DNA from: Camelimonas lactis
Lineage (GTDB): Bacteria; Pseudomonadota; Alphaproteobacteria; Rhizobiales; Beijerinckiaceae
Length of the DNA: 64,000 nucleotides
Assembly: GCF_004342915.1 (NCBI RefSeq)
Contig: NZ_SLWL01000004.1
Location: forward strand, 1-64,000
Direction: 5' to 3'
Every line of letters begins with the position of its first letter. Within the stretch, counting starts at the first letter, position 1. The notes below the pieces were generated by a model that was not told the DNA's origin, searched no databases, and saw nothing but the letters and a program-made list of their open reading frames with translations. The translations under genes were made by a program, and so were the position numbers. Positions 1-10,149 of this stretch are shown here, in pieces.

Positions 1-1
1 T

Positions 2-89
2 TGCCCACGATGCCGTGGAAATGCTGCCCATGATCGCGTGGAACGCGCGCCCATCATCCGGTGGAATCAGTGCCCACCATCCCGTGGAA
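2..89. repeat. Four direct repeats with exact 23-bp period
   Basis: Units of 19 bp with consensus TGCCCAnnATnncGTGGAA start at 2, 25, 48 and 71, exactly 23 bp apart. They may continue left of the window. Arrays of this kind occur at the ends of IS21-family insertion sequences, where the transposase binds several internal repeats, so this may be the end of such an element whose istA/istB genes are off-window. No transposase is visible here, so that reading is inference. Confidence 0.6.
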
Positions 90-169
90 CACGCAAGTCA
101 GCCATGACGGCCTCCGGACATGACGAGACCTGGCGCAGGACCAGGCCGATTGCGTGGAAGGGGTGAAAA

Positions 170-718
170 TCAGGCGGCGCGGGGCAGGCTAAGCAGTTCC
201 GCAGCGGTCTCCCGCCAGCCGCGATCGACCAGGCGTGTTTCGAGGAGACTGGCGCGGTAGCGTAGGTTGCGCGCCAACCGGGCATCGCAAGCCGCCGAGG
301 CCCTGCCGCGCAACCGGCTTGCCTCGCTCACGATACGGTGGGCTTGCGCGTCAGAGATGACAGGCTGCTGCCAGACAATGGCCCGAGCCCGGATTTCTCC
401 GGCGAGGACCAGACCGTAGGTCGAGTCATGAATTGCGGCAATGCGCGCCTCAAAGCGCAGCGTGTCGTCCTCTCCAACGCGAATATCGTCACGCGAAACG
501 CGCTGTGCCGCGATCGTCATGGCGTCTTCGGGAGTGGTACATTCACCGAGAACGATAGTCCGGTCGAATTGGCTGGTATCGTGATCGTCGACGAAACTGA
601 CAGTGCCGAGGCAGGAAACCCGTAGCGGATACCGAAGGGCGCTACGCAGCCCGGGCAGCACCTGCCGGGCGAGGATTTCGCCGATCGGGCGGAAGCCGGA
701 TGAGCGGTGGAGGGACAT
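170..718 (-). CDS. Hypothetical island protein (182 aa)
   Basis: No family is recognised. The product is 182 aa, soluble, without signal peptide or membrane segment. Start 718 (MSLHRSSG) is preferred over the upstream in-frame start because the region just upstream (733-773) is the shared 41-nt leader that also precedes the parB-like and ardC genes; reading through it gives the artefactual peptide TGWWPEREAPGAR seen before several genes here. It is the last gene before the repeat array at the left edge. The shared leader suggests co-regulation with the other island maintenance genes. Function unknown. Confidence 0.6.
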   Translation of the reverse strand: MSLHRSSGFRPIGEILARQVLPGLRSALRYPLRVSCLGTVSFVDDHDTSQFDRTIVLGECTTPEDAMTIAAQRVSRDDIRVGEDDTLRFEARIAAIHDSTYGLVLAGEIRARAIVWQQPVISDAQAHRIVSEASRLRGRASAACDARLARNLRYRASLLETRLVDRGWRETAAELLSLPRAA

Positions 719-732
719 GGGAACTACTCCGC

Positions 733-773
733 GACGGGCGCCGGGAGCCTCTCTCTCCGGCCACCAACCCGTC
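733..773 (-). promoter_or_regulatory. Shared leader hairpin, copy 1
   Basis: A 41-nt segment starting GACGGG and ending CCCGTC (plus strand) lies 15 nt upstream of the start at 718. Outer arms pair GACGGG/CCCGTC and an inner CCGG/CCGG pair encloses a CT-rich (GA-rich in the transcript) loop. Nearly the same segment occurs at 3643-3683 and 5113-5152 at the same position relative to the next gene start. It may act as RNA leader or protein-binding operator. Confidence 0.65.
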
Positions 774-912
774 ACGGCCAACCGGCCCGCACTCTAACTC
801 TTTCGTATCGCGGTATGGCCGCTACCGCCGGCAGTGAGAGATTATCCGCAAAGCGATGGCTCGGCTGCGTTGCCTGCGCGCCGGGCCATCGGGATGAGGC
901 TCTTCTCGTGCC

Positions 913-1077
913 TCAGATCCACGGATCAAGTTCGAGTTTCACCATCTCTTCGTCGCCATCGAACTCATTGGCGGGCATGGCGCCATGGGTGCCGTCCCCG
1001 GCCTGGAACACGACGATCACAGTCATCAGCGTGGTGGCGAGGCTGGCGGCAAAGGCGGTGGCATCTGCATAGGACAT
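913..1077 (-). CDS. Small acidic hypothetical protein (54 aa)
   Basis: A 54-residue ORF starting MSYADATAFAAS, with a hydrophobic stretch (about residues 5-20) and an acidic C-terminus containing NEFDGDEEM. The start at 1077 is supported by a purine-rich AGGAACCGGAA stretch shortly upstream; a longer in-frame start at 1155 looks less likely. It lies between the ParB-like gene and the 182-aa gene on the same strand. No function can be assigned; small accessory proteins are common at this place in such islands. Confidence 0.45.
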   Translation of the reverse strand: MSYADATAFAASLATTLMTVIVVFQAGDGTHGAMPANEFDGDEEMVKLELDPWI

Positions 1078-1501
1078 GGGTTCCGGTTCCTGTTTTGGAG
1101 GCGGGGGACCATCCCCCGCGCGACAGGCGCCCGAAGTGTCTGACCGGATCTGCAATCACCCTCGCGCGTTCGGCTTGTCCGGATCCGCGAGGGCGGCACG
1201 CAAAGCGTCAAGCCGACCCCTTGCGGGTTGAATGCAAAGACGACGGCTCAGACCAAGGTTTGCGAATGGAAGCGGGGGGGGTGTTCTGCCTCTGACAGGA
1301 ATCCGCATATCCGTTGCGGATCGGTTCGCCGCGCCAGCCTGGTTACCACGCGGGCAATAAGCGATGATCCTTCAGCCCCGGGGACGGCACCCATTGCGCC
1401 AGCCATGACGGGGATTGATCCTGGGGCGACCCTGGCGCGGCTTGCTCCATCCCGATTGCGTCAGGAAGAGACGGGGCAGCCGGAGCCGCCCCGCGTGACG
1501 A
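1078..1501. other. Intergenic stretch without a convincing gene
   Basis: About 420 bases between the 54-aa gene and the ParB-like stop codon. Overlapping reading frames are open on both strands but have no plausible start site or recognisable protein. No repeat or hairpin stands out. Confidence 0.4.
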
Positions 1502-3628
1502 TCATTCCGCGGCGATCACCTGCTGCGCCTCATCCTCTTCGTCGACAATGTCATCCTCGGCGTCGCCTGCGAGGAATTCAGGAAGGTCCACCTCGACATC
1601 GCGTTCCGCCGAAGCGTCAGGCTCGGCAGCGGGGTCGATCGTGCGCAGCGGCTCGGGCAGCCATCCGGTATCGGAGAGCAGGCGCTCGGCTTCCTTGGCC
1701 ATGTCGCCCTTCTTGAGATGGCCGATCAGCTCCGAGGCCCGTTCGCCTGCACCTTCGCGAACCGCCTCGAGGATGCGCGGCTTGGTCACACGGCCGAGAT
1801 AATTGCTGACGGTCGGCTTCCAGCCCGCCGCCACCATATCGAGGCCGGTAGCGCGCACCAGACGGTTCGCCTGGGAGAGACGCACCTCCAGCCCGTGCTG
1901 GCTGACGCCCGTGCCGCTATAGGGATTAGGCTTTTCGTAAAGGGCGTTGATGCCAAAGCTGATGCAATGGGCGAGAAGCTCCATGCGGGACTCGTCATCG
2001 AGATCGGTCAGCCAGTTCCAGAGCGCCTCATCGTCAGCCGGGATGTGATCGCCCCAGCGTTCGTGCCGTTCGGTAACAGACTGCGCCGAGACGCTGTCGC
2101 GCAAATCGTCAGCCTGTGCCGGCAAGTGAACCTGGCGGATATGGGCCTCGAGGCATCCCCTGGCGGGCTGCGGTAGGAAGATGTCCATCACCAGCCGATG
2201 CAGCAGCGCGGTCATCGCAATATCGGGGTTCATCGCAACAGCATCGCGCAGCGCGAGCGTGCGATGCGCGGTCAGCTCGCTGATTAACCGGTCCGGCAGC
2301 GGCCGCACAATCTCGGCCTCATCGTCGTCCTCCTGAGGTTCGCTGCCGCCACCGACGTTGACGACCGCAGGCGACACACCAGCTACAGCGCCCTCTGTGG
2401 CCGGGCCGGAGGAGCCATCGGGATCTTCCCCATCAATCGCCGCTTCATCCTCGTGCCGAACATAACCCCGTTCGACCCGAAGCCTGCCGTTCCCATCGAT
2501 GCTGACGAAGACGCCAGCCCGCGCAACCTGTTCGGGATCATAGATCATCGGCCTGCGCTCGAATTCTTCCAGCGCCTGCTCGATCTCACCAAGCCGCTGA
2601 TCGACCTCATCGGGCAGCTCGTCGGCCTCGGCATATTCGGTTTCGAGCCGGTCATATTCCTCGCGCAGGGATTCGCAGGTGGCCCGCTCATCGTCGGTCA
2701 GATCGGCGACCGACCCCTCGAGTTCCCGCAGACCGTGATCGTGGCCATAGGGAAAGGTCACCGCTACCTCGACCCACTTCCAGCCTTCGATCGCAATGGC
2801 CTCGGCTTCGGCTTTGAGCTTTTCGCCCGCCAGGCGGTCGAGCAGCTCAGGGTCCTGAAGCCAACCGCCGTCGTCGCGCTGAAAGAGATCGCGCAGCACA
2901 TAGCCGCCGGCGGCTTCATAGGCCTCGATACCGACAAAAAGCGCTCGCCTGTCAGAGGCGCGCACTGCGGTTTCGGTCAGGAGGCGGCGGATATAGTGCG
3001 GCTCTTTCTGCCAGGAATCCTTGATCGCATTCCAGACCTGTTCCTGCCGGGCATGGTCTTCCGACACGGTGAAGGCCATGAGCTGTTCGAGCGTCATGCC
3101 GTCCTCGGCGTAAACGTCGAGAAGCACGGGCGAGACCGAAGCAAGGCGCAGGCGCTGCTTGACGACTTTCGCGTCGACAAAGAAGGCGGCTGCTATGGCT
3201 TCCTCGCTCATCGCCTTGTTGCGCAACGCCTGGAAGGCCCGAAACTGATCGAGCGGATGAAGCGGCGCGCGCTCGATATTTTCCGCGAGCGAGACTTCGT
3301 CGATCAGGATGTCGGCATCGGCCTCGGAGATGACGCACGGTACCGGTGCAGTCTTTGCGAGACGCTTCTGCTTGACCAGCAATTCCAGGGCCCGATAGCG
3401 GCGACCGCCTGCGGGCACCTCGAACATACCGGTTTCCTTGCCCTCGGCATCGAGGACCGGCCGGACATGCAGGGACTGGATCAGGCCGCGGCGGGCGATG
3501 GATTCGGCCAGTTCCTCGACCGAGATGCCAGCTTTGACGCGCCGGACATTGGCCTGGCTCAGCGCCAGCTTGTTGAACGGAATATCGCGCGAGGACGCGA
3601 GGGTGATCTTCTGAACGGCAGCAGCCAT
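1502..3628 (-). CDS. Large ParB/RepB-like nuclease-domain protein (708 aa)
   Basis: Residues about 10-135 form a ParB N-terminal domain: NVRR, then LAESIARRGLIQSL, the GGRR box (PAGGRRYRAL, about 72-81) and SLAENIERAPLHPLDQFRAF (about 113-132). A helix-turn-helix-like region follows (SEEAIAAAFFVDAKVVKQRL). The rest is long, Glu/Asp-rich and partly coiled coil (about 330-400) with an acidic tail. At 708 aa it is far longer than chromosomal ParB (about 300 aa) and matches the island/plasmid ParB-like class found next to ardC and DUF2958 genes. No ParA partner is adjacent. Start 3628 (MAAAVQKITL) follows the shared leader at 3643-3683. Likely role is maintenance or regulation of the island; the target site is unknown. 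Confidence 0.85.
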   Translation of the reverse strand: MAAAVQKITLASSRDIPFNKLALSQANVRRVKAGISVEELAESIARRGLIQSLHVRPVLDAEGKETGMFEVPAGGRRYRALELLVKQKRLAKTAPVPCVISEADADILIDEVSLAENIERAPLHPLDQFRAFQALRNKAMSEEAIAAAFFVDAKVVKQRLRLASVSPVLLDVYAEDGMTLEQLMAFTVSEDHARQEQVWNAIKDSWQKEPHYIRRLLTETAVRASDRRALFVGIEAYEAAGGYVLRDLFQRDDGGWLQDPELLDRLAGEKLKAEAEAIAIEGWKWVEVAVTFPYGHDHGLRELEGSVADLTDDERATCESLREEYDRLETEYAEADELPDEVDQRLGEIEQALEEFERRPMIYDPEQVARAGVFVSIDGNGRLRVERGYVRHEDEAAIDGEDPDGSSGPATEGAVAGVSPAVVNVGGGSEPQEDDDEAEIVRPLPDRLISELTAHRTLALRDAVAMNPDIAMTALLHRLVMDIFLPQPARGCLEAHIRQVHLPAQADDLRDSVSAQSVTERHERWGDHIPADDEALWNWLTDLDDESRMELLAHCISFGINALYEKPNPYSGTGVSQHGLEVRLSQANRLVRATGLDMVAAGWKPTVSNYLGRVTKPRILEAVREGAGERASELIGHLKKGDMAKEAERLLSDTGWLPEPLRTIDPAAEPDASAERDVEVDLPEFLAGDAEDDIVDEEDEAQQVIAAE

Positions 3629-3642
3629 ATGCCTTACTCCAT

Positions 3643-3683
3643 GACGGGCGCCGGGAGCCTCTCTCTCCGGCCACCAACCCGTC
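3643..3683 (-). promoter_or_regulatory. Shared leader hairpin, copy 2
   Basis: Identical over the 41 nt to the copy at 733-773, including the GACGGG/CCCGTC arms, and again ends 15 nt before the start codon (3628). Identity in untranslated DNA upstream of unrelated genes argues for a regulatory element rather than chance. Confidence 0.65.
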
Positions 3684-3751
3684 ACGAAGCAAAGCGCCGC
3701 CCTCTTCCTCTCAAGAGAGCGGCGCAAATCGTAAAGCCGGAGAAGCGGGAT

Positions 3752-4156
3752 TCAGTGTTTCCGGCTCTGTGTATCGGTCTGTTTCCGGGTCGGCGTGGAG
3801 GCGGCTCGGGCGCCGGAGTAAAGAATGCGCTCGGCCTCGCGGATGCCACCGGCCCGCCGCGCCATGTCAGCCCAGACCGAGATCGGGAAATCGCCGGTGA
3901 AGTGCAGATCGCGCTCGATCCTCATATCAAAGGGCAAGCGGATCGCCTGCATTTCGCCAAGGCTCCAGCTTCCAAGCTCTGGAAACCCCAGATCGGCAAG
4001 GCCGAAAAGGGTGTCACCGTCGCTATCCAATTCGGTCGCAAGCCAGACGCCGCTACCCAACGGATTGAAGAATTTTACCACGGGGACGGGGTCGACATCG
4101 CTCTGGCGGCCATTGGCGAGGAGCTGCTCGCGCTGGGTGCTGGTCAGGAGGATCAT
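3752..4156 (-). CDS. DUF2958 family protein (134 aa)
   Basis: The sequence MILLTSTQREQLLANG, then VVKFFNPLGSGVWLATELDSDGDTLFGLADLG and WSLGEMQAIRLPF is typical of DUF2958, a small domain family found in alphaproteobacterial plasmids and islands next to ardC. The ATG at 4156 overlaps the ardC stop (ATGA overlap at 4153-4156), so the two are translationally coupled and share the leader upstream of ardC. The function of DUF2958 is not known; the linkage to ArdC suggests a role in establishment after transfer. The C-terminal 30 residues are basic and Thr/Ser/Arg-rich. Confidence 0.85.
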   Translation of the reverse strand: MILLTSTQREQLLANGRQSDVDPVPVVKFFNPLGSGVWLATELDSDGDTLFGLADLGFPELGSWSLGEMQAIRLPFDMRIERDLHFTGDFPISVWADMARRAGGIREAERILYSGARAASTPTRKQTDTQSRKH

Positions 4157-5097
4157 GCCGCAGCCCTCCGATCCGTCGATGCTGTATCTTCGCGGGGCAG
4201 ATGCGCCAGCAGCCAATCGGCCGCCTTGCTGGCCTGGGAAGCGGCGCGGACGATGGCGCGGTTGTCCTCGCGCAGCACCTCGAGCCAGGAGCCGATGTAG
4301 TCGGCATGGCGTACGGTCGGCACAACGCCGAGCGAGGCGCAGCAGAAGGCCGCGTTCATTTCGGCGACCAATTCTTCGAATGCGTATTTCCTGGTGCCGA
4401 AGCGGCCCGACATATCCCGCCCAAGCCGGGAGGCATGGCCGGTGGCGTGCCCCAGCTCGTGCAGGGCGGTCCGGTGCCAGTCGATCGGCTCGAAATAGGC
4501 CTGTGGCGGCGGCACCTGAACATAATCGTGCGCTGGAACATAGAAGGCCTGGTTCCCACCGATGCGAAAGTCGATTCCGGTCGCCCGGATCAGCGCCTCG
4601 ACCCTTGGCTCGATCATGTGGGGCGGCGGTGGCGGCGCCTCGATAGCAACATCCTCAGGCAAGCCCTCGCATTGCGCCGTGTTGAACACGGTGAAGCGTT
4701 TGAGAAACGGGATGCTGCCAGCTTCCTCCCCCGTCTCCCGCGCGCGGCGCTTCTCATCCTCGGGCGTGAAGCGGTCGGCATAGACGACGGTCGTGCCGCG
4801 CTCACCTTTCCGGACATTGCCGCCGAGCGACAAGGCCTGGCGGAAAGTCAACCAATGCTGGGTCGGATAGCCGTATTGAACAACGGTGCCCCAGAGGATC
4901 AGAATGTTGATCCCGGAATATTGCCGGGCCGTCGCGGCATTCCTCGGCATCGCGAGCGGCGCCTTCGCCGCCGTGCCCCAGGGCTGGACCCAGGGCAAGC
5001 GCCCTTGCTCCAGCTCGTTGATGATTTTCGCGGTGATCTCGTCATAGAGATTGGTGCGGTCGCCGCCGTCGCGTGCGGCGCGGTTCTGTCTGGCCAT
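4153..5097 (-). CDS. ardC: ArdC-type antirestriction protein (314 aa)
   Basis: The N-terminal part (about 15-140) is the ssDNA-binding ArdC domain (LYDEITAKIINELEQGRLPW, SGINILILW, RKGERGTTVVYADRF). The C-terminal zincin-like metallopeptidase domain has HELGHATGH, giving H213, E214 and H217, with a further acidic ligand in the following EELVAEMNAAF helix. ArdC proteins protect incoming single-stranded plasmid or ICE DNA from host nucleases or restriction. Start 5097 (MARQNRAARDGG) is chosen because the upstream extension would run into the shared leader. Its stop overlaps the DUF2958 start. Confidence 0.9.
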   Translation of the reverse strand: MARQNRAARDGGDRTNLYDEITAKIINELEQGRLPWVQPWGTAAKAPLAMPRNAATARQYSGINILILWGTVVQYGYPTQHWLTFRQALSLGGNVRKGERGTTVVYADRFTPEDEKRRARETGEEAGSIPFLKRFTVFNTAQCEGLPEDVAIEAPPPPPHMIEPRVEALIRATGIDFRIGGNQAFYVPAHDYVQVPPPQAYFEPIDWHRTALHELGHATGHASRLGRDMSGRFGTRKYAFEELVAEMNAAFCCASLGVVPTVRHADYIGSWLEVLREDNRAIVRAASQASKAADWLLAHLPREDTASTDRRAAA

Positions 5098-5112
5098 CGA
5101 GATTGTCTCCGC

Positions 5113-5152
5113 GACGGGCACCGGAAGCCTCTCTCCCGACCTTCAACCCGTC
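5113..5152 (-). promoter_or_regulatory. Shared leader hairpin, copy 3 (variant)
   Basis: A 40-nt variant of the leaders at 733 and 3643, with the GACGGG/CCCGTC outer arms retained and changes confined mainly to the middle and the 3' arm region. It ends 15 nt before the ardC start. Preservation of the pairing ends while the interior varies fits selection on structure. Confidence 0.6.
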
Positions 5153-5361
5153 ACGGCAAACCCCGTCCGCACTCTCACTCTAGGAGCCGCGGTGGGGCCT
5201 AAATGGAGAAGACCCGCCTGAGAAAGCGGCCGCAAACAGCATCAGGCCTGTCCGATCTGCACGCCATGGTCGCCGACCATACGCCGCGGCCAATTTCTGC
5301 TGGCCCTTATCGGCACATATCGGCTCCAATCGCATCACCGCACCACGATCAGGAGCTGCAG

Positions 5362-5640
5362 ATGCCATCCGTTAGCGACCGGCCCGTCAAACGTTCGATC
5401 CGAAGGAATGAACTGCGAGAAATCGTTCCTCTGGCGGACAGCACCATTTACGAAATGGAGCAGCGCGGAGAATTTCCTCGCCGCTTTGCCCTTTCACCCA
5501 GATGCGTCGTCTGGGATCTTGCCGAGGTCGAAGCGTGGCTCGAAAGCCGGCGCACGCGGCCAATCCCGCGCGCCAAACACCCCGACGTCGCCCAGCGGAA
5601 GTTCCGGCCGGTCAAAGGGCAGGGTCGGGCTCAAGCATAG
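5362..5640 (+). CDS. AlpA-like helix-turn-helix regulator (92 aa)
   Basis: The product contains an AlpA/MerR-type winged-helix core: RRNELREIVPLADSTIYEME, then FPRRFALSPRCVVWDLAEVEAWLESRR. Such proteins are small regulators or excisionase-like factors coded beside P4-type integrases. The start at 5362 is set by an AGGAG seven bases upstream; the frame is open further upstream but without a comparable site. It runs convergently with the integrase and their 3' ends overlap by 29 bp. A role in controlling integrase expression or excision is inferred from family and position. Confidence 0.85.
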   Translation: MPSVSDRPVKRSIRRNELREIVPLADSTIYEMEQRGEFPRRFALSPRCVVWDLAEVEAWLESRRTRPIPRAKHPDVAQRKFRPVKGQGRAQA

Positions 5641-6868
5641 GCATGGTCGGGGGGAGAAGGGTGACAGGCCGCTTGCGACCTTCCACCCATGCGTCAACGA
5701 CGTCCGACCATTCCTGGAGCATATGGCGGCGCTGAACCTCGTACTCTGCCTTGTTGTAGACGCCGCGCGAAGATCGCCCGTCCTCGTGGGCGAGGCATTT
5801 CTCGATCCAGTCGCTGTTGAAACCGAGTTCATTCAGCAGCGTTGAGCCGGTCCGTCGCAAATCATGGACTGTAAACGGCTCGAGCGGCAGCCCCTCCTTC
5901 TGCGCCAGATCGACCACCGCGTAGGTGATGCGGTTGAACGTCGCCCGCGACATTGGGGCATCCGCATCGTAACGCGAGGGCAGCAGATACCGGGAATTGC
6001 CGGCACAGGTCTTGAGCGCGATCATGATGTCGAGCGCCTGTCGGGAAAGATACACATTGTGTGGCTTGGAGCGCTTCATCCGCTCCTTCGGAATGCTCCA
6101 AACCGCGTTCTCGAAGTCCACTTCGTCCCATACGGCGTCCTGCAGCTCGCTTTTACGAACCATCGTCAGCAGGAAGAGCTTCATGCCGAGGCGAATGGTC
6201 GGCAAAGTCGGGACATGCTCCAGTTGCCTCAGCATGATGCGGATCTCTGTCGGTGAAAGCGCACGGTCTCTGGGCCGAAATGCAGCAATCGAAGCTGGGC
6301 CGACTTCATCGGCGGGATTGGGCACCTTCTCGCCGTGCAGGATCGCGAAACTGTAGATCTGCTTGAGGATGTCGCGGACGTGGATGGCCGTTGCAGGCGC
6401 ACCGCGATCGACGATCTTGGCGCAGAGAGCTCTCAGATCATCTGGGGTGATTTCGTGCAGCAGCCGGTTGCGCCAGACGGGCAGCAACTCTCGATCGAAG
6501 ATCGAGCGCCGCATCGCTCTGGTACTGTCCGCCATCGGAGCCTTGTCCAGCCACTTCTCGCCGAACTGACCGAAGCTCTTGGCCTCTTTCAGGCGGCGCT
6601 TCTCGCGCTGTTTTTCAATTGCGGGTGAGCGGCCCTCTCGGACTGCGCGTTTGGCGTCCAGGCAGAGTTCGCGAGCCCGTGCGAGCGAAATGCCGTCACG
6701 TCCGTACCTGCCGAGATAGACGGTCTCGCGGCGCCCATTCAGCCGGTAATCCAGGCTGAATGAGATCAGACCTGTCGGCGTGACACGGGCATACATGCCG
6801 TCCCTGTCTGACACCTTGTAGACTTTGTCTTTTGGTTTCAGCGCCTTAAGCGCAGCGTCCGTCAACAT
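5612..6868 (-). CDS. int: P4-type tyrosine integrase (418 aa)
   Basis: The N-terminus (MLTDAALKALKPKDK... FSLDYRLNGRRETVYLGRYG) is the DUF4102 arm-binding domain of P4-like integrases. The catalytic core shows an Arg in TMVRKSEL, the HDLR motif (HDLRRTG), LAHE and the nucleophile region VYNKAEY. The start at 6868 is preferred to 6898: a GGAGG lies ten bases upstream, and the 10-residue extension would be coded by one of the AAGTACCGTC repeats. It would catalyse integration at the adjacent guaA 3' end. The gene starts close to the island boundary, the usual layout for this class. Confidence 0.93.
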   Translation of the reverse strand: MLTDAALKALKPKDKVYKVSDRDGMYARVTPTGLISFSLDYRLNGRRETVYLGRYGRDGISLARARELCLDAKRAVREGRSPAIEKQREKRRLKEAKSFGQFGEKWLDKAPMADSTRAMRRSIFDRELLPVWRNRLLHEITPDDLRALCAKIVDRGAPATAIHVRDILKQIYSFAILHGEKVPNPADEVGPASIAAFRPRDRALSPTEIRIMLRQLEHVPTLPTIRLGMKLFLLTMVRKSELQDAVWDEVDFENAVWSIPKERMKRSKPHNVYLSRQALDIMIALKTCAGNSRYLLPSRYDADAPMSRATFNRITYAVVDLAQKEGLPLEPFTVHDLRRTGSTLLNELGFNSDWIEKCLAHEDGRSSRGVYNKAEYEVQRRHMLQEWSDVVDAWVEGRKRPVTLLPPTMPMLEPDPAL

Positions 6869-6886
6869 GTTCGCGCAGCCTCCGAA

Positions 6887-7049
6887 AAGTACCGTCATGC
6901 GGTTTTGGGAGGTTCGTGACGCCTAAATCACTTTGTTATCAGTGTCTTACGTTGAAAAAAGTACCGTCACGATCCTCAACTCTTGCGACGGTACTTTCTG
7001 AGACGGCCGTGATCAATATGAGCGAGCACCGTCAATCGTGACGGTACTT
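6887..7049. repeat. Four AAGTACCGTC repeats in the integrase/guaA interval
   Basis: Copies at 6887-6896 and 6959-6968 read AAGTACCGTC; copies at 6987-6996 and 7040-7049 read the reverse complement. The second and third form an inverted repeat with an 18-nt spacer. The cluster lies between the integrase start and guaA. Likely uses are arm-type integrase sites or an operator controlling int; which one cannot be told from sequence. Confidence 0.65.
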
Positions 7050-7161
7050 GTGATTGCTACCCACCGATAGGTCTCGATAGGTGGCGGATAAAGAAATATT
7101 TTTAATCAGAGTGTTAGGGGAAATTCTGGCGCGTTGTCGGCGGCGTTTGGATGGGCCTGAA

Positions 7162-8760
<1,599 letters not shown>

Positions 8761-8794
8761 GGGGCGGTCAGACCATCGTGCGGGGCCGGGAAAC

Positions 8795-8817
8795 AGGCCT
8801 TCCAGAGAGAAAGGCCT
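8795..8817 (-). terminator. Possible weak terminator or attenuator between rsmB and guaA
   Basis: AGGCCTT (8795-8801) and AAGGCCT (8811-8817) form a perfect 7-bp stem with a 9-nt loop in the 87-bp gap between the rsmB stop and guaA start. The following run on the minus strand (GTTT) is weak, so partial termination or attenuation is possible at best. Confidence 0.3.
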
Positions 8818-8847
8818 TCTAGAACAAAATCCGGATAACAGGAACCG

Positions 8848-10149
8848 TCAGGCGCGAACCAGGGCGGCGACATAAAAGCCGTCGGTTCCGGCGCGCGCCG
8901 GTGTGAGTTGCAGGGCGCCGCCGGCGCGTTCATGCCCAGGGCGGCCAAAACCGGTTTCCGCCAGCGGCGCGGGCGTGAACGCGGGGTGCTCCTGCAGGAA
9001 CCGCGCCACGGCGTCGTCGTTCTCCTCAGGCAGCAGCGAACAGGTGATGTAGACGAGGCGACCGCCGGGCCGCGTCAGGGCGGCGGCGCGCGCCAGCACC
9101 ACCTGCTGGTCCTTCACCCGCTCGGCCAGCCCGCCGGGGCGCAGGCGCCACTTGGCGTCCGGGTTGCGCCGCCAGGTGCCGGTTCCCGTGCACGGGGCGT
9201 CGACCAGCACCAGATCGGCCTGGCCGGCAACATCCTCCAGCGGCTCCGGCCCGCCAGGCTGCCAGCGTCCGCGCGGCGAACGCACCTCGACGCAGGTCGC
9301 GCCGGAACGATCGAGACGGTCATAAATCGCCGACAGGCGGCGGCCGTCCACGTCGGTGGCCAGCAGCCGCCCCTGATTCTGCATCATGGCGGCGAGCGCC
9401 AGGGTTTTGCCGCCGGCTCCGGCGCAGAGGTCAACCACCGTCTGGCCAGGGCGGGCGCCGCTGTAAAGCGCCGCCATCTGCGAGCCCTCGTCCTGCACCT
9501 CGAACCAGCCGCGAACGAAGCCCTCCTCGCCCTGCAACGACTGGCCGCGGCCATCGGGCGGCGGCGGCAGGCGAATGGCGTCCGGCGCATGCGGGGCCGG
9601 GGCGGCGCCCATCCATGCCAGCGCTTCCAGCACCTTCGCCGGTTCGGCCTTTAGCGTGTTGACACGAATATCGACCGGGGCGCGCGCCACCAGCGCGTGC
9701 ATCTCGGCGAGCACCGCGGCCTCATCACCGAAGGCGCGCAGCAGCGAGGGGCCGATCCACTCGGGGAAATCGCCGCGCACGTGCATGGGGGCCCTGCCGA
9801 GGCGCTCCCAGCCATTGGCCAGGGCGTCCAGCTCCCCGGCGGAGAGTGGCGGCGGGGCGTAGCCGGCGCCGGAAAACAGGGCGGCGATCTGCTCGCTGTT
9901 CATGCCGCGCTCCAGCGCCAGCATGCCGATCACCGTGGCGCGCGCGCCTGCGTCGCCCATGGCGAAGCCGGCCGAGAGACGACGGCGCAAACAGTCGTAG
10001 ACCAGCGAGGCGATGGCGGCGCGGTCCTTGGAGCCGGCGAAGCGGTGCGCCAGGCCCCAGTCGCGCAGGGCGTCGGGCGCCGGCCGCCGGCGGGCTTCGA
10101 TATCAGCCATCACCTCGATGGCCGCGCTTATACGGGCTCCTGGCGTCAT
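8848..10149 (-). CDS. rsmB: RsmB-type 16S rRNA (cytosine-C5) methyltransferase (433 aa)
   Basis: SAM-dependent methyltransferase of the RsmB/NOP2 family. The N-terminal NusB-like helical domain is about residues 1-140. The Rossmann domain has motif I VVDLCAGAGGKTLALAA, motif IV DAPCTGTGTWRRNPD (catalytic-acid/release Cys) and motif VI YITCSLLPEEND (nucleophile Cys). The usual target is C967 of 16S rRNA. The ATG at 10149 overlaps the stop of the MAPEG gene (10146-10148), so the two are translationally coupled. The frame is open further upstream, but that part lies within the MAPEG gene. Confidence 0.92.
   Translation of the reverse strand: MTPGARISAAIEVMADIEARRRPAPDALRDWGLAHRFAGSKDRAAIASLVYDCLRRRLSAGFAMGDAGARATVIGMLALERGMNSEQIAALFSGAGYAPPPLSAGELDALANGWERLGRAPMHVRGDFPEWIGPSLLRAFGDEAAVLAEMHALVARAPVDIRVNTLKAEPAKVLEALAWMGAAPAPHAPDAIRLPPPPDGRGQSLQGEEGFVRGWFEVQDEGSQMAALYSGARPGQTVVDLCAGAGGKTLALAAMMQNQGRLLATDVDGRRLSAIYDRLDRSGATCVEVRSPRGRWQPGGPEPLEDVAGQADLVLVDAPCTGTGTWRRNPDAKWRLRPGGLAERVKDQQVVLARAAALTRPGGRLVYITCSLLPEENDDAVARFLQEHPAFTPAPLAETGFGRPGHERAGGALQLTPARAGTDGFYVAALVRA

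Noticed and set aside
2453-4300. 615-codon plus-strand frame opposite the ParB-like gene
   Set aside because: It is antisense to the ParB-like and DUF2958 genes, whose families are clear; long antisense frames are expected in this high-GC DNA.
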